Virus record (IMG/VR): IMGVR_UViG_3300037882_001597 | Location: 1-29,336 of that record | DNA length: 29,336 bases | Direction: 5' to 3' (one strand) | DNA from: a virus | In this document: positions 1 to 5,933 of the stretch, piece after piece | Layout: each line of letters opens with the position of its first letter | Position numbering within the stretch: position 1 is the stretch's first letter | Notes under the pieces: model-generated | Database searches by the model: none | What the model saw: only the letters and a program-made list of their open reading frames with translations | Told to the model about the DNA's origin: nothing | Made by a program: the position numbers and the translations under genes

Positions 1-37
1 CAAGCTCCTCGAAGTCGTACCCATTAAACTCCTTCAC
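1..37 (-). CDS. N-terminus of a truncated early gene
   Basis: Only the first twelve codons are inside the window, reading MKEFNGYDFEEL from a GTG start at 37. The GTG overlaps the TGA of the upstream gene (GTGA), the coupling used through this operon, and a GAGGGG Shine-Dalgarno lies five bases before it. An ATG at 24 in another frame also has a good AAGGAG site but gives a less protein-like peptide. Function cannot be judged. Confidence 0.5.
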   Translation of the reverse strand, partial: MKEFNGYDFEEL

Positions 38-246
38 AGCGTCCCCTCTTTCCTCAGCTCACGCACGGCGGCGCGCTCGATTGCGACGGTACGAACCATT
101 ACTGAATTGAGTCCAGATGGCCATTCGGTCAGGTGATAGATTGCCTCGCTCTCGTCAGGTTTCAGCCCAAGACTTGAAATCATCAATCCGGTCGCCACCA
201 CATACCTCTCCCTCAGCTCCAACAGCCTCTCGCCTAGGGATTTCAT
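34..246 (-). CDS. Small hypothetical early protein (70 aa)
   Basis: I do not recognise this protein. It starts MKSLGERLLEL, is charged and mostly helical, and contains the stretch LKPDESEAIYHLTEWP. The ATG at 246 overlaps the TGA of the gene upstream (ATGA) and has a GGGAGGG ribosome site a few bases before it, which fixes the start. It sits near the distal end of the leftward operon and its stop overlaps the next GTG. A regulatory or host-takeover role is possible from position, but nothing in the sequence shows it. Confidence 0.65.
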   Translation of the reverse strand: MKSLGERLLELRERYVVATGLMISSLGLKPDESEAIYHLTEWPSGLNSVMVRTVAIERAAVRELRKEGTL

Positions 247-425
247 CGGACCCTCCCTTTTCTCAGCTCCCTGATTGTCACCTGCACAGTGTATCCGTTG
301 CTGAGTTTTCGCTTCGACTTGAACTCACCGAATCGCATGTAAGTATTCTTTTCCTCTTCGGACTCTAGAAGACGGAAGTATTCCGCGAGTTCAACGCTAG
401 CTAGCTCGTCTTTTGAGAGACTCAC
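243..425 (-). CDS. Small hypothetical early protein (60 aa)
   Basis: This is an unrecognised 60-residue protein, rich in Glu at the N-terminus and Lys/Arg at the C-terminus (ending IRELRKGRVR). The start is a GTG at 425 that overlaps the preceding TGA (GTGA) and follows GGGAGG by seven bases. Overlaps at both ends place it firmly in the coupled operon. There is no motif from which to name a function. Confidence 0.65.
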   Translation of the reverse strand: MSLSKDELASVELAEYFRLLESEEEKNTYMRFGEFKSKRKLSNGYTVQVTIRELRKGRVR

Positions 426-637
426 TTCACGCCTCCCATTCGGCGGAGGATTTCTTCACGATAGGCGTCGACTGCGCTTAATGCCTGCTCCTGGATTTTG
501 AGCACCTGGACAGAGTATCCTGGTAAAATGTCGTTCGCTCTAATGGCGCGCTCGGCCCTATCCGATGCGATGTTGTAGTTGGTGAGCAAGTGATGGTCAC
601 TAATCTCCCGCAGCTCTTTCTTCGTTGGTTTTTTCAC
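422..637 (-). CDS. Small hypothetical early protein (71 aa)
   Basis: This unrecognised 71-residue protein looks all-helical, with a basic N-terminus (MKKPTKKELREI) and a repeated charged pattern such as SDRAERAIRAND. It starts at GTG 637, overlapping the TGA of the upstream gene, with a GGGGGAG site immediately upstream. No catalytic or metal-binding motif is visible. It is translationally coupled to both neighbours. Confidence 0.65.
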   Translation of the reverse strand: MKKPTKKELREISDHHLLTNYNIASDRAERAIRANDILPGYSVQVLKIQEQALSAVDAYREEILRRMGGVK

Positions 638-873
638 GACTCCCCCGCTTTCTCACTCGGCAAAATCTCAAGGTGCGACAGCAAAACCCCACCGGTTTTT
701 CCGACGATAGAAACGACCGCGGCACCGTGCCCAAGCATCCAGGCCTCAGAGCGTGTCACTGTATCCAGCGGAGGCACGCTTGGTATCGGCGGCAATATCG
801 GCCAGTACCGAACTTTCGTTCCGACCGGATAGACAGCGTTCCAATCTTCTGCCGCAAGCCCGCGTTTAGCCAC
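634..873 (-). CDS. Small conserved-type phage protein (79 aa)
   Basis: I chose the GTG at 873, giving MAKRGLAAEDWNAVYPVG, rather than the longer open frame from 918. The GTG follows a GAGG site by six bases and overlaps the stop of the upstream gene by a few bases, as elsewhere in this operon. The pattern 'W..YPVGT.VRYWP...ALGHG..VV.V.G..GGV.L.HLE' is a type I associate with small accessory proteins of many tailed phages, with no known biochemical role. It is predicted cytoplasmic, without a membrane segment or metal ligands. Confidence 0.6.
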   Translation of the reverse strand: MAKRGLAAEDWNAVYPVGTKVRYWPILPPIPSVPPLDTVTRSEAWMLGHGAAVVSIVGKTGGVLLSHLEILPSEKAGES

Positions 874-1390
874 GTTCCACCTCACTCGGCGGCGGGACTT
901 TACCGGAAAATCCCACAAGCGCTCGCTCCTGTGCGCCGCACGCTTTGCAGATGACTCGACCGTCGATGAAGTACTCCTCGTGCTCCCCTTTCCGATACGG
1001 GTGCGGACACGGGTCGGAGAGAAGTGGTGCCGGTTCTTTCTCAGCGCAAGATGTGACAGCGGGCGGCGGCACGGGGATTGCTGCTAGGCGGTCGTAGGCT
1101 TCCGCGACACGTTCCACATCACGCTCAGACAACGTCGAGCCAATCCCGTACGCCTCAACAGCTAGCATCCGAATATCCCGCGCGCGCTGGTTGGCGAGCT
1201 GGGCGCGGAGTTGCCTAAGCTCGGTCCGCAGCTTGTTGGCTTGTGCCGTCGTGGCGTCGTAAAGGGCGCGCTCTTTTTGCAATTCGTCCCGCGTCCCCGC
1301 GAGTTCGTCGAGGTAGAGATGCGCTTTTTGTGTCGCTTGGGTGTATCCAGGTTTTGCCAACCACTCCCGCTCTTTTTCGATGTCGATCAT
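866..1390 (-). CDS. Coiled-coil protein with C-terminal zinc knuckle
   Basis: The ATG at 1390 (MIDIEKEREWL) has an AAAGGAG site seven bases upstream. The longer open frame reads back through the tRNA gene and is rejected. Of 174 residues, about 30-75 form a charged coiled coil (DELQKERALYDATTAQAN onward). A proline-rich linker follows, then a putative zinc site with C128, H130, C148 and C151 (CPH...CKAC). The fold suggests a nucleic-acid or protein adaptor, but I do not recognise a family with a known role. It is the first gene after the tRNA and ends overlapping the next gene. Confidence 0.65.
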   Translation of the reverse strand: MIDIEKEREWLAKPGYTQATQKAHLYLDELAGTRDELQKERALYDATTAQANKLRTELRQLRAQLANQRARDIRMLAVEAYGIGSTLSERDVERVAEAYDRLAAIPVPPPAVTSCAEKEPAPLLSDPCPHPYRKGEHEEYFIDGRVICKACGAQERALVGFSGKVPPPSEVERG

Positions 1391-1412
1391 TTGAGTTCTC
1401 CTTTTTTTGAGT

Positions 1413-1485
1413 TGGTGGGGCGTCCAGGAATCGAACCTGGGACCTACGCCTAAAAGGCAGCTCGCTACCACTGCGCCAACGCCCC
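1413..1485 (-). tRNA. Phage tRNA, anticodon ambiguous (UUU-Lys or UUA)
   Basis: Read leftward from 1485 the sequence folds as a tRNA. It has a perfect 7-bp acceptor stem (GGGGCGT with ACGCCCC), an A discriminator and an encoded CCA. The T arm is perfect (CCAGG, TTCGATT, CCTGG), and the D arm has a normal AGTGGTA loop with three good pairs. The body is 70 nt before CCA, one base short. If the anticodon stem is CTGCC/CGTAG (four pairs including one G-T, one mismatch), the anticodon is UUA, complementary to the UAA stop. If the loop is CTTTTAG, it is UUU (Lys), but the stem then has only three pairs. The gene is certainly tRNA-like; decoding identity is unresolved. Confidence 0.8.
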
Positions 1486-1509
1486 AAAATTGCCCCGTAT
1501 CGCCGGGGC
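1486..1509 (-). terminator. Terminator-like hairpin abutting the tRNA
   Basis: On the minus strand GCCCCG, loop GCGATA, CGGGGC forms a 6-bp GC stem (1492-1509), followed at once by AATTTT, and the tRNA 5' end comes next. It lies about 55 bases beyond the stop of the DUF669-type gene. It could attenuate the operon or serve as a processing signal for the tRNA. The U-run is short (four), so termination may be partial. Confidence 0.5.
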
Positions 1510-1563
1510 CGCGCGTGTCCAATTCAGATCCGGCGAGTCGGACAAGTCCAGCGCCAGGCTAAC

Positions 1564-2058
1564 TCACTTCCCCCTCGCTGCCCAAGCGGGCGGGCCATTT
1601 GCGGCGGGCTTAGCCCGTACTGGCGCCGTTCGCGGGATGGTTGACGGGATTCCGCTTTCACTCTTCGCGAAATCGACCACCTTGTTTGAAGGGTCCGGGT
1701 ATTGCTCGTTTCCGGGCTTGATCCCGAATTTAACCTTCAATTTCTTTCCGGCGAGTTGTTCTGGGCTTCGGATTCGCGTTTCACCTACGGCGAGCGCGAT
1801 CTTAGCCAGCTGTTCCAGGCCGATGCGAACCGCTTCGGAGTTCTCGCTCCGAAGTGTGATGTTTCCGAACACGACCGCGCCCTGATGGGTAGGTCCGACA
1901 ACATCGAAGCGCACGCTAAGCATCTCGCCGTTGTTCTTCGTGCCCTTTGCTTCGGCGCTATGGATCGCGCATTCGTACCACCCGGCCGGGATCGGCTGGT
2001 AGTTTCGATCCTTGATCTCAACAGTGTTTGCATCAAATTCAGTGTCAAAAAAGCTCAT
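1564..2058 (-). CDS. DUF669-type putative single-strand DNA-binding protein
   Basis: This 164-residue protein matches the DUF669 pattern of phage recombination modules: a short acidic N-terminus, 'PIPAGWYECAIHSAEAKGTK' at about 22-41, then 'NGEMLSVRFDVVGP...GAVVFGNITL' and 'LEQLAKIALAVG'. The C-terminus is disordered (PPAWAARGK). Such proteins lie beside Sak-type annealases and are thought to be OB-fold ssDNA-binding proteins acting in phage DNA recombination or replication. The ATG at 2058 is chosen because an AAGGG site precedes it and the longer frame overlaps the ATPase gene throughout. It lies four bases after the Sak4-like gene, which supports a shared role. DNA binding is inferred, not shown. 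Confidence 0.75.
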   Translation of the reverse strand: MSFFDTEFDANTVEIKDRNYQPIPAGWYECAIHSAEAKGTKNNGEMLSVRFDVVGPTHQGAVVFGNITLRSENSEAVRIGLEQLAKIALAVGETRIRSPEQLAGKKLKVKFGIKPGNEQYPDPSNKVVDFAKSESGIPSTIPRTAPVRAKPAANGPPAWAARGK

Positions 2059-2062
2059 ACGT

Positions 2063-2743
2063 TTACCCTTGTCCTGTGATTTTGTTGATGATGGCGCCGA
2101 GGTCCGGCGCTTCCCATGTTTCCAGTTTGCCGCTTCGGTCCTTCGCGATCCATTGCGCGTCGGTAGTCGTAAGTAGCCCGCGAACCAACTCCCCGTCCGC
2201 TCCCTTTTCGACTCGCAAGGCCAACACCTCATCAAAAAAGTACGGGAGCGATTGTCCTGCGGACTTGCCGGGCGCCGACGGCGACCACAAGATCCGCCCA
2301 TTTTCGTCCGTCACCTTCTCCGCTTTCGCTGAGAAATAAACGTGCTTTCCTGGGATGTCGCGGAACCCGCGAACGATTTCTTGCATGTCGTCCGAAAGTT
2401 GCCCGTAAGCCCGGCGAGGGTCCTTTGCGGTCGCTTTCGCCGCTGCTAACACTGTCTCCGCGATCTCACTAATCGAGTCCAGCGCCACGCTTTCAAACTG
2501 ACTCGCCTCCTCCGACTCTACCAGCCAGCGCCGAGCGTCGCGTAGCGTTGCAGCATCGGTGATCTCGATAACCGGTAGGTCAAACTCCGAAAGCGACAAG
2601 AGGCCGCTTTCAGCGCTTAGGATTACCGGATTCGGTAGCGTGCTGATTAGTGTTGTCTTCCCTGCTCCAGCTTGCCCATAAACGAGCATCTTGACGCCGT
2701 TCAAGCGCCCTAGCTCGCGCGTGCTTTTCAATGATATTTCCAT
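2063..2743 (-). CDS. Sak4-like RecA-fold ATPase (AAA_24 type)
   Basis: A 226-residue P-loop ATPase with the Walker A motif GQAGAGKT at 23-30, a Walker B-like strand FESVALDS (acidic D89), and a later segment PGKHVYFSAKAEKVTDENG typical of the phage nucleotide-binding AAA_24/Sak4 group. Sak4 proteins are short RecA-core annealases that work with a phage SSB in single-strand annealing, and a DUF669-type gene follows directly. The ATG at 2743 has an AAGGGG site seven bases upstream; a GTG at 2746 directly before it is also possible. It overlaps or abuts the stop of the upstream gene. The family call is by motif and context; annealing activity is inferred. Confidence 0.8.
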   Translation of the reverse strand: MEISLKSTRELGRLNGVKMLVYGQAGAGKTTLISTLPNPVILSAESGLLSLSEFDLPVIEITDAATLRDARRWLVESEEASQFESVALDSISEIAETVLAAAKATAKDPRRAYGQLSDDMQEIVRGFRDIPGKHVYFSAKAEKVTDENGRILWSPSAPGKSAGQSLPYFFDEVLALRVEKGADGELVRGLLTTTDAQWIAKDRSGKLETWEAPDLGAIINKITGQG

Positions 2744-3123
2744 CACTTATCCCCTTTTTTGATTTCCGAGAAGCTCGGACGCCCGGGCTTCCTGGTTATT
2801 GCGCCCTCGATCTTGATCCGGACACCCTCCGGCGCCGTCTTATACGCGGCCTTGTTTAGTTCGGGCCTCCACCGCACGAAAGTCGAAAGCGTTTCGTGGT
2901 CGAGTCCCGTCGCGAGTAACGCGTCGCGATCTAGAGATTCGGTGAGCGACCATGATATTTCTAGACCCTCAACCTTTTCGCGCCCCTGATAGTCTACCGC
3001 TTTCCCAGCGCGGCGCGCGATCTCATCCTCAATCTCACGGCGCCGAGTCTGTGCCCCCAGCTCCGCGCGCTTCTGTTCGCGCCACATCTCAGCCAAAAAC
3101 TCAATTGATACTTCGTTTTTCAT
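2743..3123 (-). CDS. Conserved-type partner of the recombination ATPase
   Basis: This 126-residue protein has a long basic/acidic helix (about 10-45, WREQKRAELGAQTRRREIED). A compact beta-rich part follows, containing 'LSTFVRWRPELNKAAYKTAP' and ending 'ITRKPGRPSFSEIKKGDK'. Small proteins of this build often sit directly upstream of the Sak4/DUF669 pair in phage recombination cassettes, but I know no demonstrated function. The start at ATG 3123 has an AAAGGGA site, and the stop overlaps the ATPase start, so the two are translationally coupled. It could be an accessory factor or DNA-binding adaptor; this is inference from position. Confidence 0.65.
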   Translation of the reverse strand: MKNEVSIEFLAEMWREQKRAELGAQTRRREIEDEIARRAGKAVDYQGREKVEGLEISWSLTESLDRDALLATGLDHETLSTFVRWRPELNKAAYKTAPEGVRIKIEGAITRKPGRPSFSEIKKGDK

Positions 3124-3156
3124 TCTTCGTCCCTTTCGTTGGTCCCGATTAGAGTC

Positions 3157-3717
3157 TCATTCCTTCAGCTCGTCAACAGTTTTTCCAAGCTCTCCCCACA
3201 ATAATTCTAGCCCACCAGGTTTTCCCGCTTTCGCTCGCTTTTTCTCCCCATCAACTAGACCGCGCTCAAATTCATCTCGCGTCACGTCTAGAAGCTGTCG
3301 GCGCTCCCTCAGCCAGTTCGCTGGCATTGTTTGGCGGAATTCGTACATCGCTTCCGCGCATCGTTTCGTGAGCGTTCGGACGTCTACTGACATCATTTTG
3401 GCGATCTGAGCATCTGTCGCTTGTGACTTGCCGGGGACCCCTTCGATAGCGTCCGCTGTGTCATCAGCGATATCTAGCGCACAATGACCAAAAAACTCCC
3501 CCTCTAACCATGCTCTCATTGACTCTACGGCGTCCCCTTCATGGTCGCGGGACCACTTGGCGATCCCGCCGATGATGTGATAACGGCAGAGTACCCGCTC
3601 ACATAACGCACGGCCAGCCATTCTATCCTCGCGACCGTCGATGCAGTCGCCGCGGGTCATGAGGGGAACCGTGCGGTCTAACGTGGAGACACCGAAAAGG
3701 GGGAGGGATTTGGTCAT
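3157..3717 (-). CDS. Hypothetical early protein with possible HTH segment
   Basis: The protein has 186 residues from the ATG at 3717, which shares bases with the TAA of the upstream gene (TAATG). There is no clear ribosome site, so coupling probably drives translation. The middle, 'ATDAQIAKMMSVDVRTLTKR', looks like a helix-turn-helix (D.QIAK...V...TLTKR) and is followed by a helical C-terminus rich in Lys/Glu. Several Cys and His occur in the first third (ALCERVLCRYH, FGHCALD) without a clean metal-site spacing. A DNA-binding regulator of phage expression is one possibility. I do not recognise the family. Confidence 0.6.
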   Translation of the reverse strand: MTKSLPLFGVSTLDRTVPLMTRGDCIDGREDRMAGRALCERVLCRYHIIGGIAKWSRDHEGDAVESMRAWLEGEFFGHCALDIADDTADAIEGVPGKSQATDAQIAKMMSVDVRTLTKRCAEAMYEFRQTMPANWLRERRQLLDVTRDEFERGLVDGEKKRAKAGKPGGLELLWGELGKTVDELKE

Positions 3718-4007
3718 TAACCGCACCAATCCGGAAGAAGTCTTTCTGCTAGCTCGTAAACCTTCCCAAGGATCGCCCCGAAAAGTTTGGCCTCCAAGGC
3801 AAAGCAGAAGTGAACACACTCATTTGTGTGCCAGTTTGAGCAGCCGTCCCATCGTGTGCCTCCGCTCACCAGTAAGCACCCATCTCTCCAAATCTCCCAA
3901 TCAAGATCGCACTCGTTCCCGTTCAGTCCGTACCTCAACTCAGGCGAATCAGAGCAGACGGATAGCCCGCACTGCCCATGCTCCGCCTCTAGCTTGTCGA
4001 CGATCAC
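3717..4007 (-). CDS. Small Cys/Trp-rich hypothetical protein (96 aa)
   Basis: I chose the GTG at 4007 (MIVDKLEAEHGQCG), which overlaps the preceding TGA and follows a GGAG site by five bases. The longer reading from 4115 would lie inside the upstream gene. The 96 residues contain seven cysteines and four tryptophans, with the stretch 'DLDWEIWRDGCLLVSGGTRWDG'. The alternating hydrophobic pattern suggests a beta sheet. Neither an enzyme motif nor a clear zinc spacing is evident, and the function is unknown. Confidence 0.6.
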   Translation of the reverse strand: MIVDKLEAEHGQCGLSVCSDSPELRYGLNGNECDLDWEIWRDGCLLVSGGTRWDGCSNWHTNECVHFCFALEAKLFGAILGKVYELAERLLPDWCG

Positions 4008-4567
4008 TTCAACTCCGCAAGCTGCTTTTCGAGCGCTAGAACGTGGTCTCGGTAGGCGATACAGCGGTAATGTATCGGAGCTAGACCATCGCGGTGATGC
4101 TCTGCGACACTCCATTTGCTTTGCAGGTTACCAAACCGACGGCAGGTCCCACCGTTCTCCACCCAGTGAGTCAACCTCACAATCTCCCCCGTCTCCGGAT
4201 GCCTCGCTTCATTGATCGCCATCGTCCGGAGCTTTCCGGTTGTCACGTCAACTCCTTCGTCATCGCGGAATTTGTAGAGACGGGAGAAGATGCGTTTGGC
4301 TCGGTCGGAGCTTCCGAGAACGAAACCACGCTCAAGGTTTGTGGTCGGATGCCATGGGTAATTGTCGCAAACGCACGGAATTCCGCCGGGCGCATATACA
4401 ACGTGAGCCATCTCCCGCGTCCCATCCAACCGCTCTAGCTCGTTCTCGCCGAGAGGTTTGCTTGACGTGTTTAGCGTGAAAGTCCCGGTTACCGTGACAG
4501 GACCAAACTTCTCACCGTTGACGTCAAACGTAACGTCGGACTCTTTTACGTCGATTTCGATGATCAT
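4004..4567 (-). CDS. Hypothetical early protein (187 aa)
   Basis: This unrecognised 187-residue protein starts MIIEIDVKESDVTFDVNGEK. Its N-terminal half is beta-rich, while the C-terminal part is helical and ends in a Leu-rich helix (DHVLALEKQLAELK). The ATG at 4567 has GGGAGG five bases upstream and shares bases with the previous stop (ATGA). The open frame continues seven codons upstream to another ATG, which lacks this support. It is the largest unnamed protein of the early operon; its neighbours give no functional hint beyond co-transcription. Confidence 0.65.
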   Translation of the reverse strand: MIIEIDVKESDVTFDVNGEKFGPVTVTGTFTLNTSSKPLGENELERLDGTREMAHVVYAPGGIPCVCDNYPWHPTTNLERGFVLGSSDRAKRIFSRLYKFRDDEGVDVTTGKLRTMAINEARHPETGEIVRLTHWVENGGTCRRFGNLQSKWSVAEHHRDGLAPIHYRCIAYRDHVLALEKQLAELK

Positions 4568-4779
4568 ACAATCCTCCCACATTCGCACTTGATTGAATCA
4601 ACCCAATAAGGCGGACACTCCGGACACTCCGCGCGACCTTCCGGGGTTGTCGCCGAGCACTCAATCACCGTTCCGTTTAGTCGTGGCATCCCGTAACCCG
4701 ATGGGGGAACGGCGATTCCGCAAACACAACGCAACGGAACCTCTTCGCCATTCTGGTCGAATTCAGAAAATGTAATCAT
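4564..4779 (-). CDS. Small zinc-ribbon-like protein (71 aa)
   Basis: The 71-residue protein starts at ATG 4779 after AAAGGGTGAGCAA. Cysteine pairs occur as RCVCG (about 18-20), CPEC (about 53-56) and KCECG (about 65-67), with a further lone Cys. This pattern could hold one or two zinc ions, as in small rubredoxin/zinc-ribbon folds. Its start overlaps the stop of the ribbon-helix-helix-like gene, and its own stop overlaps the next start. A nucleic-acid or protein-binding adaptor is plausible; no family is recognised. Confidence 0.65.
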   Translation of the reverse strand: MITFSEFDQNGEEVPLRCVCGIAVPPSGYGMPRLNGTVIECSATTPEGRAECPECPPYWVDSIKCECGRIV

Positions 4780-4949
4780 TTGCTCACCCTTTCTAAGTAG
4801 TCTCTGATAGCCGCTGATAGACAGCCCGGGCCACCCGCCGCTTCTATCCATCGTTTCTTTTGCTCTTCGGTGCACCGGATGGCGATTCGCGCCATTGGTT
4901 CGGTGTTAGGTGGTCTCCCGACCTTTTTTGCTGTCACTTTATGTCCCAC
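4776..4949 (-). CDS. Short ribbon-helix-helix-like DNA-binding protein (57 aa)
   Basis: Reading leftward from GTG 4949 gives 57 residues: MGHKVTAKKVGRPPNTEPM, then ARIAIRCTEEQKKRWIEA, and an end at RDYLERVSK. A basic 'KKVGRPP' arm, a short beta strand 'ARIAIRCT' and two amphipathic helices is the build of CopG/Arc or MobC-type ribbon-helix-helix proteins. AGAGGAAG precedes the GTG, and the frame is closed just upstream, so the start is well bounded (a second GTG lies at 4937). The stop shares bases with the next ATG (ATGA). It may repress phage promoters or bind the origin; the fold call is by pattern only. Confidence 0.6.
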   Translation of the reverse strand: MGHKVTAKKVGRPPNTEPMARIAIRCTEEQKKRWIEAAGGPGCLSAAIRDYLERVSK

Positions 4950-5000
4950 GTTTTCACTTCCTCTCGCGCCTCATAGGCGTCATGGTGTTGTCTCTTTCTT

Positions 5001-5234
5001 TCACTTACCGGCCTCGATTTCGTCGCAGAGTTTGAGGATGCGGTGGGCGAATAGGCGGGCGTCGTTAGGAACGAGCCAGGCGTTCGGTGCCGTGCGGTCG
5101 AGTTCGGCGATTAGAGCGTCGGCGAGCGCCCTAGAGGCTTCGGCAATATCCGAACCGCTGACGCTACTGTCAATGCGCGCAACCAGCACAGAAAACGCCC
5201 GCGCCGCAAACTCATCTCGACGTGAAAGTGTCAT
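5001..5234 (-). CDS. Small helical hypothetical protein (77 aa)
   Basis: This 77-residue all-helical protein (MTLSRRDEFAARAFSVLVAR) starts at ATG 5234 with a GAGGAG site four bases upstream and overlaps the preceding TGA. The longer frame to 5342 lies inside the upstream gene and is not used. The composition is Ala/Leu/Arg-rich with no Cys pairs. The 'MTLSRRDEFAARA...' type is a common short accessory ORF in phage early operons. Function is unknown. Confidence 0.65.
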   Translation of the reverse strand: MTLSRRDEFAARAFSVLVARIDSSVSGSDIAEASRALADALIAELDRTAPNAWLVPNDARLFAHRILKLCDEIEAGK

Positions 5235-5569
5235 TTCTCTCCTCTTTTCTTCGTTTGGACAAAACGCTCGACGATTTCGATTTCTCGACGTGAGAGGCCG
5301 TGGACTCCGCAGTCGTCCCATTCGGGATGGTTGCAAATGCACCCGAAGTCACCCCATCCCAGGCTGCGCGCGTAGCGAATGGCGTCTAGTAGTGTCACGA
5401 AAACGGCGTCGGGATTGTGAAGCTCTGGGTAACTGCCTTTGCTGTAGACCGCATAGGCGCCGTAAACGCCGGGAACGTTGGCACGGTAGGCCGCTTCAAT
5501 AGCCCCAAGCGCCAACGGCCTGTAAGGGGCGCCGGTCATCTGTTTGATGTGGTCGGGTGGGTGGGTCAT
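5231..5569 (-). CDS. First gene of the leftward early operon, hypothetical
   Basis: The 112-residue protein starts MTHPPDHIKQMTG at ATG 5569 after an AAAGGA site. An in-frame Met at 5626 is too close to the predicted transcription start to be used. It contains 'GVYGAYAVYSKGSYPELHNP', then 'CICNHPEWDDCGVHGLSRRE', where two Cys, two His and a third Cys could bind metal, and a basic C-terminus. It is the promoter-proximal gene of the leftward operon and so probably expressed early and strongly. I do not recognise the family. Confidence 0.65.
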   Translation of the reverse strand: MTHPPDHIKQMTGAPYRPLALGAIEAAYRANVPGVYGAYAVYSKGSYPELHNPDAVFVTLLDAIRYARSLGWGDFGCICNHPEWDDCGVHGLSRREIEIVERFVQTKKRGEK

Positions 5570-5586
5570 TCGTTGTTTCCTTTCCC

Positions 5587-5605
5587 GGCCGCGTCCGTCG
5601 CGGCC
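5587..5605 (-). promoter_or_regulatory. GC-rich leader hairpin of the early operon
   Basis: GGCCGCG and CGCGGCC form a perfect 7-bp inverted repeat around a 5-base loop, located just after the predicted start of transcription and 17 bases before the first gene. It is followed by the AAAGGA ribosome site, not by a U-run. It could stabilise the mRNA 5' end or be a protein-binding site. Confidence 0.45.
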
Positions 5606-5614
5606 AGTGAGGTG

Positions 5615-5644
5615 AATACACCACATCTATCGTGCACACGTCAA
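5615..5644 (-). promoter_or_regulatory. Sigma-70-like promoter for the leftward early operon
   Basis: On the minus strand TTGACG (-35, 5639-5644) is separated by 18 bases from TGTATT (-10, 5615-5620). This is five of six and four of six matches to the consensus. Transcription would begin near 5608, about 39 bases before the first start codon. No other early-operon site of this quality was found. Confidence 0.55.
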
Positions 5645-5810
5645 TATCTTTTTCGTGGGTGCGTTAATTTAGTTTGGGGTTTATGTCTGGTTTTGTGTGA
5701 TGATGTAATGAAAGGTGGGTTTTTGAGTGACTGATACAGAGTGGAACCCTGATAAAGCGTAGCGCCCCAGGATATGTGCGTGCGGCCTGGTACAGGCAAG
5801 CGTAAGCGCA

Positions 5811-5830
5811 AATGCACGATTAAGTGCATT
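5811..5830. repeat. Perfect 7-bp inverted repeat AATGCAC/GTGCATT
   Basis: AATGCAC, six-base spacer GATTAA, GTGCATT. It is symmetric and AT-rich at its ends, like a phage repressor operator or an RNA hairpin. It is one of seven inverted repeats in the divergent region. Confidence 0.6.
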
Positions 5831-5834
5831 GGGG

Positions 5835-5865
5835 TATTTACAAGGGCTTTTTGCCATGGTAAATA
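5835..5865. repeat. Long imperfect hairpin TATTTAC/GTAAATA
   Basis: A perfect 7-bp outer stem (5835-5841 with 5859-5865) encloses an inner GGC, TTTTT, GCC stem-loop. As RNA it would be a two-part hairpin; as DNA it could extrude as a cruciform. Confidence 0.55.
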
Positions 5866-5916
5866 GAGGATAGGCATTGACCGCTTCGCCGGTCTGCGCC
5901 CATGTATCCGTTTCAC

Positions 5917-5933
5917 ACCCCCTTTACGGGGGT
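5917..5933. repeat. GC hairpin ACCCCC/GGGGGT
   Basis: A perfect 6-bp stem with a TTTAC loop. No U-run follows in either direction, so it is not a typical intrinsic terminator. Confidence 0.55.

Noticed and set aside
1391-1522. N-terminal extension of the coiled-coil gene
   Set aside because: It would translate through the tRNA gene. The ATG at 1390 has a strong ribosome site.
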